Source: Simiduia sp. 21SJ11W-1
GTDB lineage: Bacteria; Pseudomonadota; Gammaproteobacteria; Pseudomonadales; Cellvibrionaceae
Direction: 5' to 3'
Assembly (NCBI RefSeq): GCF_024138675.1
Contig: NZ_CP090959.1
Location: forward strand, 3,193,501 to 3,257,500
Length of the DNA stretch: 64,000 nucleotides
Shown here in pieces: positions 1-8,968 of the stretch. Positions within the stretch are counted from its first letter, which is position 1, and each line of letters starts with the position of its first letter. The notes below the pieces were generated by a model that was not told the DNA's origin, searched no databases, and saw nothing but the letters and a program-made list of their open reading frames with translations. A program made the position numbers and the translations under genes.

Positions 1-1
1 C

Positions 2-427
2 GGCGTGACCATTGTCACCACCCGCGATGCACAGGGCCTGCCCGTGGGTATGACGGTGAGCAGCTTTAATTCTGTGTCATTGGAGCCGCCGTTGGTGTTG
101 TGGAGCATTGCCAAAACCGCCAACTGCTTTGATGTTTTTGAGCGCACGAATCACTTTGCCATTCACGTGTTAAAGCAAGAGCAACGCGACCTTTCAGACC
201 TGTTTGGCCGCCCAAGCCCAGACGACAAATTCGGCCAATTGCCGCTCACCAATGGCGTGGCCAACAGCCCTATCTTGCCGGATTTTAACGCCGTGTTTGA
301 ATGCACGCTGGAGCACCGCTACAGCGGTGGCGATCACATTATATTGGTGGGGCGCGTACAGCAATTTGCCGTGCATGCCGGCAGCCCGTTGGTGTTTCAC
401 GGCGGGCTCTACCGCAACCTCGGCTGA
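2..427 (+). CDS. Flavin reductase-like FMN-binding protein (5' end outside window)
   Basis: The reading frame is open to the left edge, so this is the C-terminal part of a protein and 141 residues are visible. The segment GMTVSSFNSVSLEPPLV near the start, with the later FECTLEHRYSGGDHIILVGRV, is typical of the flavin reductase-like FMN-binding split barrel (family PF01613). Members reduce flavin with NAD(P)H, often supplying a partner monooxygenase, or act as flavoproteins themselves. The protein ends with the usual family tail (PLVFHGGLYRNLG). A GTG at position 5 could be read as a start, but the conserved first strand would then be cut, so the true start is probably upstream. The next gene is convergent and begins 3 bp after this stop. 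Confidence 0.8.
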   Translation, partial: GVTIVTTRDAQGLPVGMTVSSFNSVSLEPPLVLWSIAKTANCFDVFERTNHFAIHVLKQEQRDLSDLFGRPSPDDKFGQLPLTNGVANSPILPDFNAVFECTLEHRYSGGDHIILVGRVQQFAVHAGSPLVFHGGLYRNLG

Positions 428-430
428 GCG

Positions 431-2482
431 CTAAAGCGTAAAGCGTTTCATTAAATCTGCAAGCGTGTCTGATTGTGCCTGCAACGTTTGGCACAGGCGC
501 TGACAGGCTACAATGTCTTCACCGGTGCTGCGCGAGTGATCGGCAATAGATTGCACATTGCGGTTAATTTCTTCGGTGGCCTGGCTTTGTTCTTCTGTGG
601 CGGTTGCTATCTGGTAGTTCATATCGGAAATCCGGTTTACACCTTCGGTAATACCCAACAGCAACTCACCGGTTTGCCGCACGTGTTGCACACTGGTTTG
701 GGTTTGCTCGCTGCCAGCCATAATAGATTCCACGGTAGCGCGGGCACTGCGATCAAGCCGTGCAATCATGTCATTAATTTCTTCGGTAGATTGCGCTGTG
801 CGCTGGGCAAGCGTGCGTACCTCATCGGCCACCACCGCGAAGCCGCGCCCTTGCTCGCCGGCGCGGGCAGCTTCAATGGCAGCGTTTAAAGCCAATAGAT
901 TGGTTTGCTCTGAAATGCCTTTAATCACATCCAGTACGCCAGAGATGGATTTAATGTCTTTGGCGAGCTGTTCTACCCGTTCTACCGATTGGCCCATCAC
1001 CTGGTTGAGCTGGCCCATATCTTTTACTGTGCCCTCAACCTTGGCTTTGCCATCGCCGGCGGTTTGGTGAGCTGTGCGCGAGGCCTCGGCGGCGTCGGCG
1101 GCGTTGCGCGCAATTTCGTTAACGGTTGCACCCATTTCATTTACCGCCGTGGCAACCATGTCGGTATTGAGTTGCTGCTGTTCTGTGCGCCCGGCCGCTT
1201 GCGAAATATATTGATTTACCGATTGCGACGCCTTGGCCACCGCGTGGCTTGACTGCACAATCTGCGCGCACAAGGTGTGCAATTGCTCAATAAAAACATT
1301 GACCTGCCGGGCCAAATCACCAACTTCATCTTTGCGGGTTTCCGGAAGCCTTGCAGTCAAATCGCCATCGCGCTGGGTAATATCTTCCAGCGCCAGAGTA
1401 ATTTCTACCAAGGGGCGTACAATGCGATTAGCAAGCCATAACACAAGCACCAAAAAAACCACCGCCAATAACAGCGACAAGCCCAGGTTGTGCAAGATGG
1501 TGGCCTCAAGCCCCGCGTAGAGCTCTGCCTGCGGAATTTCGGCAACCAAATACCAGTCTGCCGATTGCAATGGAATTGATGCCGCCAAATAGGCTTCACC
1601 ATCGCGTGTAAAGGTTTGCGTGGCGATATCTTTGGCGCGCACCAAGCCATCGCCATTGGCTTGCAACACGCTCGCCAAAGGCCGGCCAGACAGGCCTGGA
1701 TCGCGGTGCAATTTAATGTTCCCACTGCGGTCTACCAGATACACCTGCCCGTGCTTGCCAAGCCGGTAGTTGCGCACCAGTTCAGACATAGCCGCAAGCG
1801 ACTGGCCAACGCCGCCCACACCCTGCACACCGCGGGTATCGATTTTGTAGTTGATAAACACCGTGGGCTTACCACTGGCCTCATCCACATCCAGGCTCAA
1901 TTCATAGGGCCGCCCGCTAGCCAAAAAACGGTAGAACCACTGATCGCGATCCGCCGAGGGCGAAAGGGTTTTAAACAACCCATCGGTATTGAAATAGTGA
2001 CCCGTGCGCTCTGATACCACATAGGCGGCAATGGCGTCACTGCTGCTGCGCACCCCTTGCAGATAACGCACCAGGCGATCTTGCTTGGCCTTACGGCTGT
2101 CTGCAATTTCCGCCGCCGTCAGCTCGCGGGCCACGGGGGCCGATGAGTCATCAAACACGCTGACCTGTGCTTGCGCCGCTGCGCTTTGGCTGCCGGAATT
2201 ATCAACGGCCACCCCGCGATCTTTTGCCGCATCGTCATAGGCGAGAAAATCCTGCACATAGACATTGTTGGCCACCGCACGGGAGGTCACGATGGCCGAT
2301 TGTAAATCCAGCTCAATGCCGTTGCGCACTTCGCGCAAGGATGCCGGCAACTCGGTGCCCATCAAGCGCTCGTCAATTAGGTTGCGGATGCTGACATTAA
2401 AAATGCTGGTGCTAACTAACAGTGGCAACAAAAGTGCTGCCGCCATACTGATTAACAACTGCTGTTTCAGGCCGATATTCAT
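431..2482 (-). CDS. Methyl-accepting chemotaxis protein with dCache-like sensor
   Basis: This is a membrane chemoreceptor of about 683 residues. A first membrane helix lies near residues 8-30, then a large periplasmic region of about 290 residues with double-Cache character (WFYRFLASGRPYELSLDVDE, then YLAASIPLQSADWYLVAEIP). A second membrane helix is at about 330-352, followed by HAMP and the cytoplasmic signalling domain. The signalling hairpin is the classic NLLALNAAIEAARAGEQGRG segment near residue 530. I chose the ATG at 2482 because GAAGG precedes it at good spacing and it puts a basic residue ahead of the membrane helix; an in-frame ATG at 2503 is also possible. No che genes are adjacent, so it probably feeds a distant CheA/CheW cluster. 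It is divergent from a periplasmic binding-like protein. The C terminus shows no CheR-binding pentapeptide. Confidence 0.93.
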   Translation of the reverse strand: MNIGLKQQLLISMAAALLLPLLVSTSIFNVSIRNLIDERLMGTELPASLREVRNGIELDLQSAIVTSRAVANNVYVQDFLAYDDAAKDRGVAVDNSGSQSAAAQAQVSVFDDSSAPVARELTAAEIADSRKAKQDRLVRYLQGVRSSSDAIAAYVVSERTGHYFNTDGLFKTLSPSADRDQWFYRFLASGRPYELSLDVDEASGKPTVFINYKIDTRGVQGVGGVGQSLAAMSELVRNYRLGKHGQVYLVDRSGNIKLHRDPGLSGRPLASVLQANGDGLVRAKDIATQTFTRDGEAYLAASIPLQSADWYLVAEIPQAELYAGLEATILHNLGLSLLLAVVFLVLVLWLANRIVRPLVEITLALEDITQRDGDLTARLPETRKDEVGDLARQVNVFIEQLHTLCAQIVQSSHAVAKASQSVNQYISQAAGRTEQQQLNTDMVATAVNEMGATVNEIARNAADAAEASRTAHQTAGDGKAKVEGTVKDMGQLNQVMGQSVERVEQLAKDIKSISGVLDVIKGISEQTNLLALNAAIEAARAGEQGRGFAVVADEVRTLAQRTAQSTEEINDMIARLDRSARATVESIMAGSEQTQTSVQHVRQTGELLLGITEGVNRISDMNYQIATATEEQSQATEEINRNVQSIADHSRSTGEDIVACQRLCQTLQAQSDTLADLMKRFTL

Positions 2483-2669
2483 TAGACACCTTCGCTGGCA
2501 CATTCAGCGCCTTGCCGGAACTTCACTCTTGGGTCACAGCACAGCCCCACAGCAGCAGCTTGTTTCCGGCCGTTCAACCACTAGAGAGTTGAACTACAGT
2601 TATAGCTGATAATGCCGGGTTAAGCGCACTTGCCCAGAACGCCGATTTCGCCAATATGACCAAAGCCCC

Positions 2670-3485
2670 ATGTTCAGAATCGCGCTAGCGGCACTGCTGC
2701 TCAGTGCCACCGTAGAGGCCGGCGGGCCCGGCTTTACCCTGGGTACCGAGGCCGTCGGCTATAGCCCCCACTACCACTGGGGCTCTGGGCCAGCCCCCGA
2801 ATATGCAGGCTTTGCACGGGAGCTATTCGACGCCTTTGCCAGCCAGGAAAACCTGCAGCTGCACTACTTGCCCTTGCCGGTCAAACGCTTGTATCAGCAA
2901 TTTTTGCGCACAGGTGGGTTGGATTTCAAATACCCAGACAGCCCCGAATGGCAAGCCCCCCTGCGCGCGGGGCTCAGCATCACCTATAGCCGGCCTGCCG
3001 CACACTATATCGACGGAATCATCAGCCTTAATCAACAACCGCCACTTAAACGATTGGGCACCATTCGCGGCTTTAACCCCACGCCCTATTTGCACGCCAT
3101 TCACAATGGCGATATTGCAATAAGCGAATTCACCCGGGTCACCGACCTGCTACAGGCACTGCTGCACCAACGCATTGACGGCGCCTACTTAAATATTGAT
3201 GTGGGTATGTACCAAGCCAGCGGCCAACTTGGCGCGGGTGCGCGCGTGTGTTTTAACACGCAGCTGCCGTTTGTAAGCGGCGGCTACCGGTTAGCCACCC
3301 GGAAGCACCCCGAAGTGATCGCGGCATTTGACCGGTTTTTACAAACCAATGCCACACGCATTGCCGCCATGAAGCAGCGCCACGGTGTACAGTTGGCCGC
3401 CATAGACCTGAACAACGTAAAAACCCGGCATCGGCACCGCTGCCAACCAAAACCTGCACAAACCATTCTATCAACGGATAAATAA
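2670..3485 (+). CDS. Periplasmic solute-binding-like protein (SBP_bac_3 type)
   Basis: The protein has 271 residues with an N-terminal signal peptide ending near ATVEAGG. The mature part resembles the family-3 extracellular solute-binding fold: an early segment with YAGFARELFDAFASQENLQLHYLPLPVKRLYQQF, then a late G-YR-ATRKHPEVIAAFDRFLQ helix. Members bind small polar solutes such as amino acids, but many stand-alone ones have unknown ligands. No ABC permease or ATPase genes are nearby, so a transport role is not supported. The gene is divergent from a chemoreceptor, which suggests (inference) a sensory or co-regulated role. The C-terminal 25 residues are basic and low in hydrophobicity. Confidence 0.65.
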   Translation: MFRIALAALLLSATVEAGGPGFTLGTEAVGYSPHYHWGSGPAPEYAGFARELFDAFASQENLQLHYLPLPVKRLYQQFLRTGGLDFKYPDSPEWQAPLRAGLSITYSRPAAHYIDGIISLNQQPPLKRLGTIRGFNPTPYLHAIHNGDIAISEFTRVTDLLQALLHQRIDGAYLNIDVGMYQASGQLGAGARVCFNTQLPFVSGGYRLATRKHPEVIAAFDRFLQTNATRIAAMKQRHGVQLAAIDLNNVKTRHRHRCQPKPAQTILSTDK

Positions 3486-3796
3486 GTAAAACCATGCGAG
3501 AAAAGTGGCGCCATAAATCTTTGCCAATAAATTGCTGCCAATAAAAACAGATACGGCATGCATCGCACGCCGAACCGAACTAGAAACTAGAAACTAGAAA
3601 CTAGAAACTAGAAACTAGAAACTAGAAACTAGAAACTAGAAACTAGAAACTAGAAACTGGATTCTCAAAACAGACCTGTGTCCATATCGCCACAGCTGCT
3701 GACACAACCATACACAATGCGGTATATGCCGCAAAGCTCTGACCCCTGCACCGGCCACGGCTCGTGTATACTGGCGCCTCAGCCAAGGAATTTACC
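3486..3796. other. Intergenic region with heptanucleotide array
   Basis: No convincing gene lies in these 311 bases. The left part is featureless, the middle is occupied by the heptanucleotide tandem array at 3578-3658, and the right end carries a possible -10 box TATACT at 3767-3772 in front of the small membrane protein gene. Confidence 0.6.
3578..3658. repeat. Tandem array of the heptamer AACTAGA
   Basis: Eleven perfect consecutive copies of AACTAGA run from 3578 to 3654, followed by a partial copy (AACT) to 3658. The unit contains CTAG, a tetramer that is generally scarce in gammaproteobacterial genomes. The array is intergenic, so changes in copy number would not shift a reading frame, but it would alter spacing upstream of the next gene. 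Confidence 0.98.
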
Positions 3797-4111
3797 GTGT
3801 CACTGGAATCTATCACCCACAATATCGATACCCAGCTCAAAGCCCTCGAGCAAACACTGCACAGCTGCGAGCAGCAACTGGCCGAGTGCGATCAAGAGCG
3901 ACAGCCGTTTTTAGAGCGCGAGATTGCCGCCCTTAAAACCACCCGGGGTAAATTGATAAAGTCGCGCGCCTTGGCCATTCAGGCCCACGAGCTGCGCCAA
4001 CAAGCGGAACACCCGCCAATAGCAGCGGCTGGCAATCGCTGGCTGTGGCGCTCGGCGCTGATTTTGGTTTTTGCCCTTATTGGCGCACTCGCCACCCTGA
4101 CCTTTTTGTAA
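3797..4111 (+). CDS. Small coiled-coil protein with C-terminal membrane helix
   Basis: The product is about 104 residues. I chose GTG at 3797 because AAGGAA precedes it by six bases; a longer frame back to GTG 3764 would lie over the probable promoter. Residues 1-70 are a charged helix with heptad character (LKALEQTLHSCEQQLAECDQ onward), likely a coiled coil. Residues about 80-102 form one membrane helix (WRSALILVFALIGALATLTF), so the topology is tail-anchored. I do not recognise a family and assign no function. Confidence 0.6.
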   Translation: MSLESITHNIDTQLKALEQTLHSCEQQLAECDQERQPFLEREIAALKTTRGKLIKSRALAIQAHELRQQAEHPPIAAAGNRWLWRSALILVFALIGALATLTFL

Positions 4112-4277
4112 TTCAACCCATTTGTCTGGCCTCCCGTCGCCTTGTCGCTTTGGGAATAGCGACCTGTCGCCCGCTGAATAGTTGGCCCACCCATGCTCAG
4201 CTATAGTCGGCGCCGGCAAGGGCTTTAGCCGCTTGCCAGACAATAACAAGACATCACGCTATTAACAGGAGAGACGA

Positions 4278-6587
4278 ATGAACAACACGCTCGTGAAAAA
4301 GCCACTGGTTGCCGCACTGGCCACCCTGGCACTCAGCGCCGGCAACGGCTATGCACAGGTTCTGGAAGAGGTTGTGGTTACCGCGCAAAAGCGCCCGCAA
4401 AGCCTGCAGGATGTGCCCGTATCTATTAATGCCGTGGGTGGCGACAAGTTGGCCGAGGGCAACCTTACCAAGATGGAAGACGTGACCGCCTACGTACCCA
4501 ACCTGTCTATGAGTGAAACCGGCATCGGTACCCAGATTTTTATTCGCGGCATTGGCTCTGGCATTAACCAGGGTTTTGAGCAATCGGTAGGCACCTATGT
4601 AGACGGCATCTACTACGGCCGCGCCCAGCTGAGTCGCGCGCCCTTTATGGACCTTGAGCGCATTGAAGTACTGCGCGGGCCACAGGGCATTTTGTTTGGT
4701 AAAAACTCCATTGCCGGTGCTATCAACATGACCACCGCCAAGCCCACCGAAGAGCTTGAGCTGAAGGCAGGCATTGTGTACGAGCCGCGCTTTAACCAGC
4801 GTGAAGTGAACCTGGTAGCCTCTGGCCCCTTAAACGACACAGTGCGCGCGCGCCTGGCTGTGCGCGGTTACAGCGACGCCGGCTACATGGAAAACGAATT
4901 GCAAGACCGCGACGAACCAAGCCGTGAAGAGCGCGCGATTCGCGGCACCATCGCGTGGGACGCCACCGAAAACCTGGAGCTGATTCTCAAGGCCGAGCGC
5001 GACACCTTTGATGTAAAAGGCCGCCAGATTGAAATCGTAAAAGAGCTGCCCCGCGGCGATGGTGTGCAGTACGGCCAGATTCTGGCCCAGCTCACAGGCG
5101 ACGCCCGCCTGATGGACAACGAGCAGGATTATGTGCGCCAATCAGACAGCCCGGAGTTTTCTGAAAACACCGTAGACAACGTGACCTTCACCGCCAACTA
5201 CGACACCGACATAGGTACCCTTACCTCTGTAACCGGCTGGGCAGGCTACGAGTTTTCCGAAAATTGCGACTGCGACTTTACCGGTGCCGACGTATTCAGC
5301 ATCGCCATGAACGAAGAATACCGCCAGTTCAGCCAGGAGCTGCGCCTGGTATCACCCGGTGGTGAAACCGTAGATTGGATTGCCGGCGTGTTCTACCAAA
5401 GCAACGAGCTGGATTTTAAAGAGGCTACCAGCTTCTCTGAAACCTCCATTCTTGGCCTGCTAGACCCGCAACTGGCGCTGATTCAAGGCATTACCGTACC
5501 GCGGGATTACGAGCAAGATGCCACCGCTGCCGCCGTATTCGCACAGGCCACCTGGAACATCAATGAAGCCTGGGCTCTCACCGCCGGCGGCCGCTACACC
5601 CACGAAACCAAAGAGGGCTCACGCACCATGCGCACCCTCAATGCCGCCACCGGCACGGCAGACCCTATTGCCGCATTCGTGGTGAAGCAAGCCTTCAATG
5701 TGGATACCGAAGAGCTGCAGGTAATGGTGCCCAACGCGCCTGGCCACAACCTGGCGGGCGATCGTGACGAAACCTCATTCACGCCGTCTGTCTCTGTGCA
5801 GTACATCGCCAGCGACGATGTCATGTTCTACGCCAGCGGTTCTACCGGTTTTAAATCTGGCGGTTTTGATGCGCGCGCCAACCAAGTGGAATCCTTCGAG
5901 TTTGATCGCGAAGAGGCCACCACCTACGAGCTGGGTACCAAAACCCGCCTGTGGGATGACCGCGCAGAATTGAACGCTGCCATTTTCCACACCACCTACA
6001 AAGATCTGCAAACCTCACAGTTTGATGGCATCTTGGGCTTTGTGGTTGGCAATGCGAAAAAAGCCGAAGTAAAAGGTGTTGAGCTTGATGGCCGCTTGGC
6101 CCTGCCCTACAACCTGATGCTCACGGCCGCCATCGGCTACCTGGATTTCGAGTACAAGGATTTTGATAGCGGCAACTGCTACCACGATCAACCCAACCAG
6201 GCACCGGGCGGCATTTGCGATTACACCGGCAAGCCAAGCCAGTACACGCCAAACTGGAGCGGCTCAACCTCACTTGAGCACACCTACGATTTCAGCGAGC
6301 TGCAATTGCGCACCACGCTGGACGTAACCTACCAGGGCAAGCAGTTCATTCACCCGAACCTGGACCCACGCTGGGAGTACACACCCGGCGCGAAAGTGAA
6401 TGGCCGCATTGCACTGGAAGCCGACCAATGGACACTGGCACTGGTGGGTAAGAACCTGACTGATCGCGATACCCTGACCTACACCAACACCGCGCCACTG
6501 TCGGCTTCAACTTTTATGACACCTGCCTACTACGGCTTTGTGGAGCGTCCGCGCACCATCGCCCTGCAGGCGGATTACCGCTACTAA
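4278..6587 (+). CDS. TonB-dependent outer-membrane receptor
   Basis: This 769-residue protein has a signal peptide ending at GNGYAQ, then a TonB box-like start to the plug (VLEEVVVTAQKRPQSLQDVP). The plug continues with GTQIFIRGIGSG and IEVLRGPQGILFGKNSIAGAIN, the standard plug signature. The rest is a 22-strand-type barrel ending in the aromatic ALQADYRY. Such receptors take up ligands such as siderophores, oligosaccharides or cofactors using TonB-ExbBD energy; the ligand here cannot be told. The sequence style resembles the large IroN/FyuA-like family common in marine gammaproteobacteria and sphingomonads. AGGAGAG precedes the ATG. The gene is alone and ends in a strong terminator at 6714-6737. 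Confidence 0.95.
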   Translation: MNNTLVKKPLVAALATLALSAGNGYAQVLEEVVVTAQKRPQSLQDVPVSINAVGGDKLAEGNLTKMEDVTAYVPNLSMSETGIGTQIFIRGIGSGINQGFEQSVGTYVDGIYYGRAQLSRAPFMDLERIEVLRGPQGILFGKNSIAGAINMTTAKPTEELELKAGIVYEPRFNQREVNLVASGPLNDTVRARLAVRGYSDAGYMENELQDRDEPSREERAIRGTIAWDATENLELILKAERDTFDVKGRQIEIVKELPRGDGVQYGQILAQLTGDARLMDNEQDYVRQSDSPEFSENTVDNVTFTANYDTDIGTLTSVTGWAGYEFSENCDCDFTGADVFSIAMNEEYRQFSQELRLVSPGGETVDWIAGVFYQSNELDFKEATSFSETSILGLLDPQLALIQGITVPRDYEQDATAAAVFAQATWNINEAWALTAGGRYTHETKEGSRTMRTLNAATGTADPIAAFVVKQAFNVDTEELQVMVPNAPGHNLAGDRDETSFTPSVSVQYIASDDVMFYASGSTGFKSGGFDARANQVESFEFDREEATTYELGTKTRLWDDRAELNAAIFHTTYKDLQTSQFDGILGFVVGNAKKAEVKGVELDGRLALPYNLMLTAAIGYLDFEYKDFDSGNCYHDQPNQAPGGICDYTGKPSQYTPNWSGSTSLEHTYDFSELQLRTTLDVTYQGKQFIHPNLDPRWEYTPGAKVNGRIALEADQWTLALVGKNLTDRDTLTYTNTAPLSASTFMTPAYYGFVERPRTIALQADYRY

Positions 6588-6713
6588 ACACAGCGGTTTT
6601 GCACATCGGGTGAATGGCTCTTCGATTCACCCGCCGCTTGTACAGGAGGTACACCCGCTGCGCCGGCAAGATGCCACTGGCAGCCTCTACGCATAGCTGC
6701 AGTAGAAACCTTC

Positions 6714-6737
6714 AAGCCCCCATTTGGGGGCTTTTTT
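6714..6737 (+). terminator. Rho-independent terminator after the TonB-dependent receptor
   Basis: The stem AAGCCCCC / GGGGGCTT has a four-base loop and is followed by a run of six T. It lies about 125 bp after the receptor stop codon. Confidence 0.9.
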
Positions 6738-6885
6738 ATGGGTGCACACTTTTCTCTCAATGCACCAACGCACCTGCCAATAGCGAGTGACACTCAAGGG
6801 CCTTGCCAAATTGGGCCAACGCAAAGGTTTGGTGGCATTTTTGTGTACACTTACACGCTGGCACTCACGTAAATGAGGCATTGCA

Positions 6886-7470
6886 TTGACCATCAACATC
6901 CGCCCCGAAAAGCCTTGCGACATCAGCGCAATTTTTCACCTTACCCGCGCAGCCTTCGCGACCGTTGCACATTCCAATCAGGCAGAGCCATTTATTGTGG
7001 ACGCCTTAAGAGCGACCAAAGCGCTCACCCTCTCGCTGGTGGCAGAAGACGCAGGCACGCTCCTGGGCCATGTGGCTGTTTCGCAGGTTACATTTGAGCC
7101 GAAAAATATGGAGCCGAAAACTGTTGAGCCGAAAACTGTTGAGCCGACTACAGCGGCCTCAACAAGCGAGCCAAATGGCGCACCCAACTGGTTCGGGCTG
7201 GGGCCACTTTCGGTATTGCCACAACATCAGAACCAAGGCGTGGGCAGCGCATTAATGCACGCAGCCCTTGGCTCACTTAAGCAACAAGGCGCAGCCGGTT
7301 GCGTACTCTTGGGGGAACCCGCCTTTTATCAGCGTTTTGGATTTGCACCAGCGCCAGACCTTAGCCCAGCCAACCTGCCGGGCGAATATTTTATGGCGCT
7401 TAAATGGGCGGCCCACTACCCCCAAGGGCGCGTGAGTTATCACCCGGCGTTCAATACAACCGCAGATTAA
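6886..7470 (+). CDS. GNAT family N-acetyltransferase
   Basis: The 194-residue protein starts at TTG 6886, preceded by GAGG seven bases upstream. The GNAT core is clear: an N-terminal IRPEKPCDISAIFHLTRAAF, then LGPLSVLPQHQNQGVGSALMHAAL carrying the acetyl-CoA pyrophosphate loop (QNQGVGSAL), then CVLLGEPAFYQRFGFAPA. This layout matches the YhbS-like subgroup, usually about 165-170 residues. The extra length comes from an insertion (about residues 71-100) built from repeated EPKTV units just before the core strand, encoded by 15-bp tandem repeats. The substrate is unknown. The next gene begins five bases after the stop, so the two are probably co-transcribed. Confidence 0.88.
   Translation: MTINIRPEKPCDISAIFHLTRAAFATVAHSNQAEPFIVDALRATKALTLSLVAEDAGTLLGHVAVSQVTFEPKNMEPKTVEPKTVEPTTAASTSEPNGAPNWFGLGPLSVLPQHQNQGVGSALMHAALGSLKQQGAAGCVLLGEPAFYQRFGFAPAPDLSPANLPGEYFMALKWAAHYPQGRVSYHPAFNTTAD
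7096..7147 (+). repeat. In-frame 15-bp tandem repeats inside the GNAT gene
   Basis: Three consecutive 15-bp units beginning GAGCCGAAAA (7096, 7111, 7126) are followed by a degenerate fourth at 7141. They encode EPKNM-EPKTV-EPKTV-EPTT. Because the unit is a multiple of three, copy-number change would lengthen or shorten a protein loop without a frameshift. Confidence 0.93.
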
Positions 7471-7475
7471 TTGCC

Positions 7476-8036
7476 ATGGCATCCATTATTTCCCACATCG
7501 CCGTGCCCATTTGTGCAAGGCTACTGGGCGGCCCAACCCAGGTGCCGCGCAGGCTGTTTTTGTTGGCGCTGCTTGCCTCAATACTGCCCGATGCCGACGT
7601 TATCGCTTTCAAATTCGGCATCCCCTACGCCTCGGATTACGGCCACCGGGGCTTTACCCACTCCATTGCCTTTGCCCTGGTACTGGCGGCTGTGTGCGCC
7701 GCCTGTTTTCGGGCTCTGCAAGCGCGGCCGGCGGTGATTTTTAGTGTCATTTTTGTGTCGTGTTTATCCCACGCGCTGCTGGATGCGCTCACCAATGGTG
7801 GCCTGGGCGTGGCGCTATTCTGGCCGCTGGATTCTGCACGCATCTTCTTGCCTTGGGTGCCTATTGAAGTGTCTCCCATTGGCGTAACACGCTTTTTTAC
7901 CGAGCGCGGCCTACTGGTGCTTTGGTCTGAGGCAAAAATAATCTGGCTGCCGTGCGCGCTCACTGTAGCCATAGGCTTATGGCTAAAGCGTAGAGTACGA
8001 AAAGGCGGGCCCGAAATTGCGCCCATACGCAAATAG
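7476..8036 (+). CDS. YdjM/DUF457-like inner-membrane metal-dependent hydrolase
   Basis: The product has 186 residues and several membrane helices. The family signature is present: an early H (ISHIAVPICARLLG), LLASILPDADVIAF with paired acidic residues, GHRGFTHSIAFAL, and a later SHALLDALTNGG. These His and Asp residues are the predicted metal ligands of the YdjM-type family, whose reaction is not established. I chose ATG 7476 because the conserved first histidine follows it directly and an upstream frame overlaps the GNAT gene. It follows GNAT with a five-base gap, suggesting translational coupling. E. coli ydjM is SOS-regulated, but I see no SOS box here. Confidence 0.82.
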   Translation: MASIISHIAVPICARLLGGPTQVPRRLFLLALLASILPDADVIAFKFGIPYASDYGHRGFTHSIAFALVLAAVCAACFRALQARPAVIFSVIFVSCLSHALLDALTNGGLGVALFWPLDSARIFLPWVPIEVSPIGVTRFFTERGLLVLWSEAKIIWLPCALTVAIGLWLKRRVRKGGPEIAPIRK

Positions 8037-8125
8037 GTGCATCGGGCCATCCACCAAAGCCTTCGCTATACTGCACTACACTTTTAACACCCAAAGCCCA
8101 ACACTTTTCTCTGCAAGGAGCACCC

Positions 8126-8497
8126 ATGGAACTTGGCGCATTTTCCGTTAGCCTCAGTGTAAAAAACCTGGCGCAATCCAAAACCTTTTACGAAACGCTA
8201 GGGTTTCGCCCCTGCGGCGGCAATGAATCACAGAATTGGCTGATATTGCGCCAGGGCGATACCGTGATCGGCTTGTTCCAGGGCATGTTCGAAAACAACA
8301 TACTCACCTTTAACCCCGGCTGGGATCAGCAATCAAAGCCCGTAGGTGCATTTACCGATGTGCGCGAAATTCAGCAGGCGCTCAAAGCCCGCAACATTCC
8401 CCTGCTAAGCGAGGCCGATGAAACAAGCCAAGGCCCTGCCAATCTCATGCTGGTAGACCCGGATGGCAATACCATTCTTATTGATCAGCATGTGTAG
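8126..8497 (+). CDS. VOC (glyoxalase/bleomycin-resistance fold) protein
   Basis: The product is 123 residues, one full vicinal-oxygen-chelate module. It reads as paired beta-alpha-beta-beta-beta units: FSVSLSVKNLAQSKTFYETLGF at the N terminus and the closing LMLVDPDGNTILIDQHV. The family includes glyoxalase I, dioxygenases and antibiotic-binding proteins, and the reaction here cannot be assigned. AAGGAG stands six bases before the ATG. It is a single gene, convergent with the DnaJ-domain gene. Confidence 0.88.
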   Translation: MELGAFSVSLSVKNLAQSKTFYETLGFRPCGGNESQNWLILRQGDTVIGLFQGMFENNILTFNPGWDQQSKPVGAFTDVREIQQALKARNIPLLSEADETSQGPANLMLVDPDGNTILIDQHV

Positions 8498-8517
8498 CAA
8501 ATAGCGAAGCAGCCCCG

Positions 8518-8838
8518 TTAGGCAAACTCATCAACACGGGTGCCCAGGTAATCCTGCTCCAATACCACACTGAAACGGCGATGGGCGCGCGTGCCACGCC
8601 GTGGGCCACGGCGCTCCCGCGAGGCAGTGGGCAGCTTGCAGGCATTGGCTGCGGGTTCAGTTTTGAGATGCGGGCGCAGCTGGTCGTAGGCTTGGCACAA
8701 GCGCAAAAAATCGTCGCTCGGGCGGCCGCCCGTTCGATCTGGATGATGCTGCATGGCAAGGCGGCGGTACTGGCGTTTCACCACATCCGCATTGGCGCCT
8801 TCCGGTAACCCTAAGATGGAATAATATTTTTTTAACAT
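8518..8838 (-). CDS. Short J-domain (DnaJ-like) protein
   Basis: The 106-residue product starts with a J domain: KKYYSILGLPEGANADVVKRQ, then RRLAMQHHPDR with the HPD tripeptide at residues 32-34 that stimulates Hsp70 ATPase activity, then DDFLRLCQAYDQLR. The C-terminal 45 residues are basic (RERRGPRRGTRAHRR) and end in a short acidic tail. There is no zinc-finger or C-terminal substrate domain, so it is a type III J-protein, probably a specialised DnaK partner. I prefer ATG 8838; a TTG nine codons upstream is possible. Confidence 0.82.
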   Translation of the reverse strand: MLKKYYSILGLPEGANADVVKRQYRRLAMQHHPDRTGGRPSDDFLRLCQAYDQLRPHLKTEPAANACKLPTASRERRGPRRGTRAHRRFSVVLEQDYLGTRVDEFA

Positions 8839-8968
8839 ACGGCGCGTCACATGGGCTTGGCCCAAGGCGCGCGCAGTCTAAATTGGCACTGTCGTCTAAA
8901 TCAACATCATTATTGGCCTTTTGTGCAATGTGATAACTGGCGCAAATCCAGCCAGAAAAGGAGGCCCC

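Noticed and set aside
3578-3658. Heptamer array considered as a CRISPR-like repeat
   Set aside because: The units are only seven bases and there are no spacers between them.
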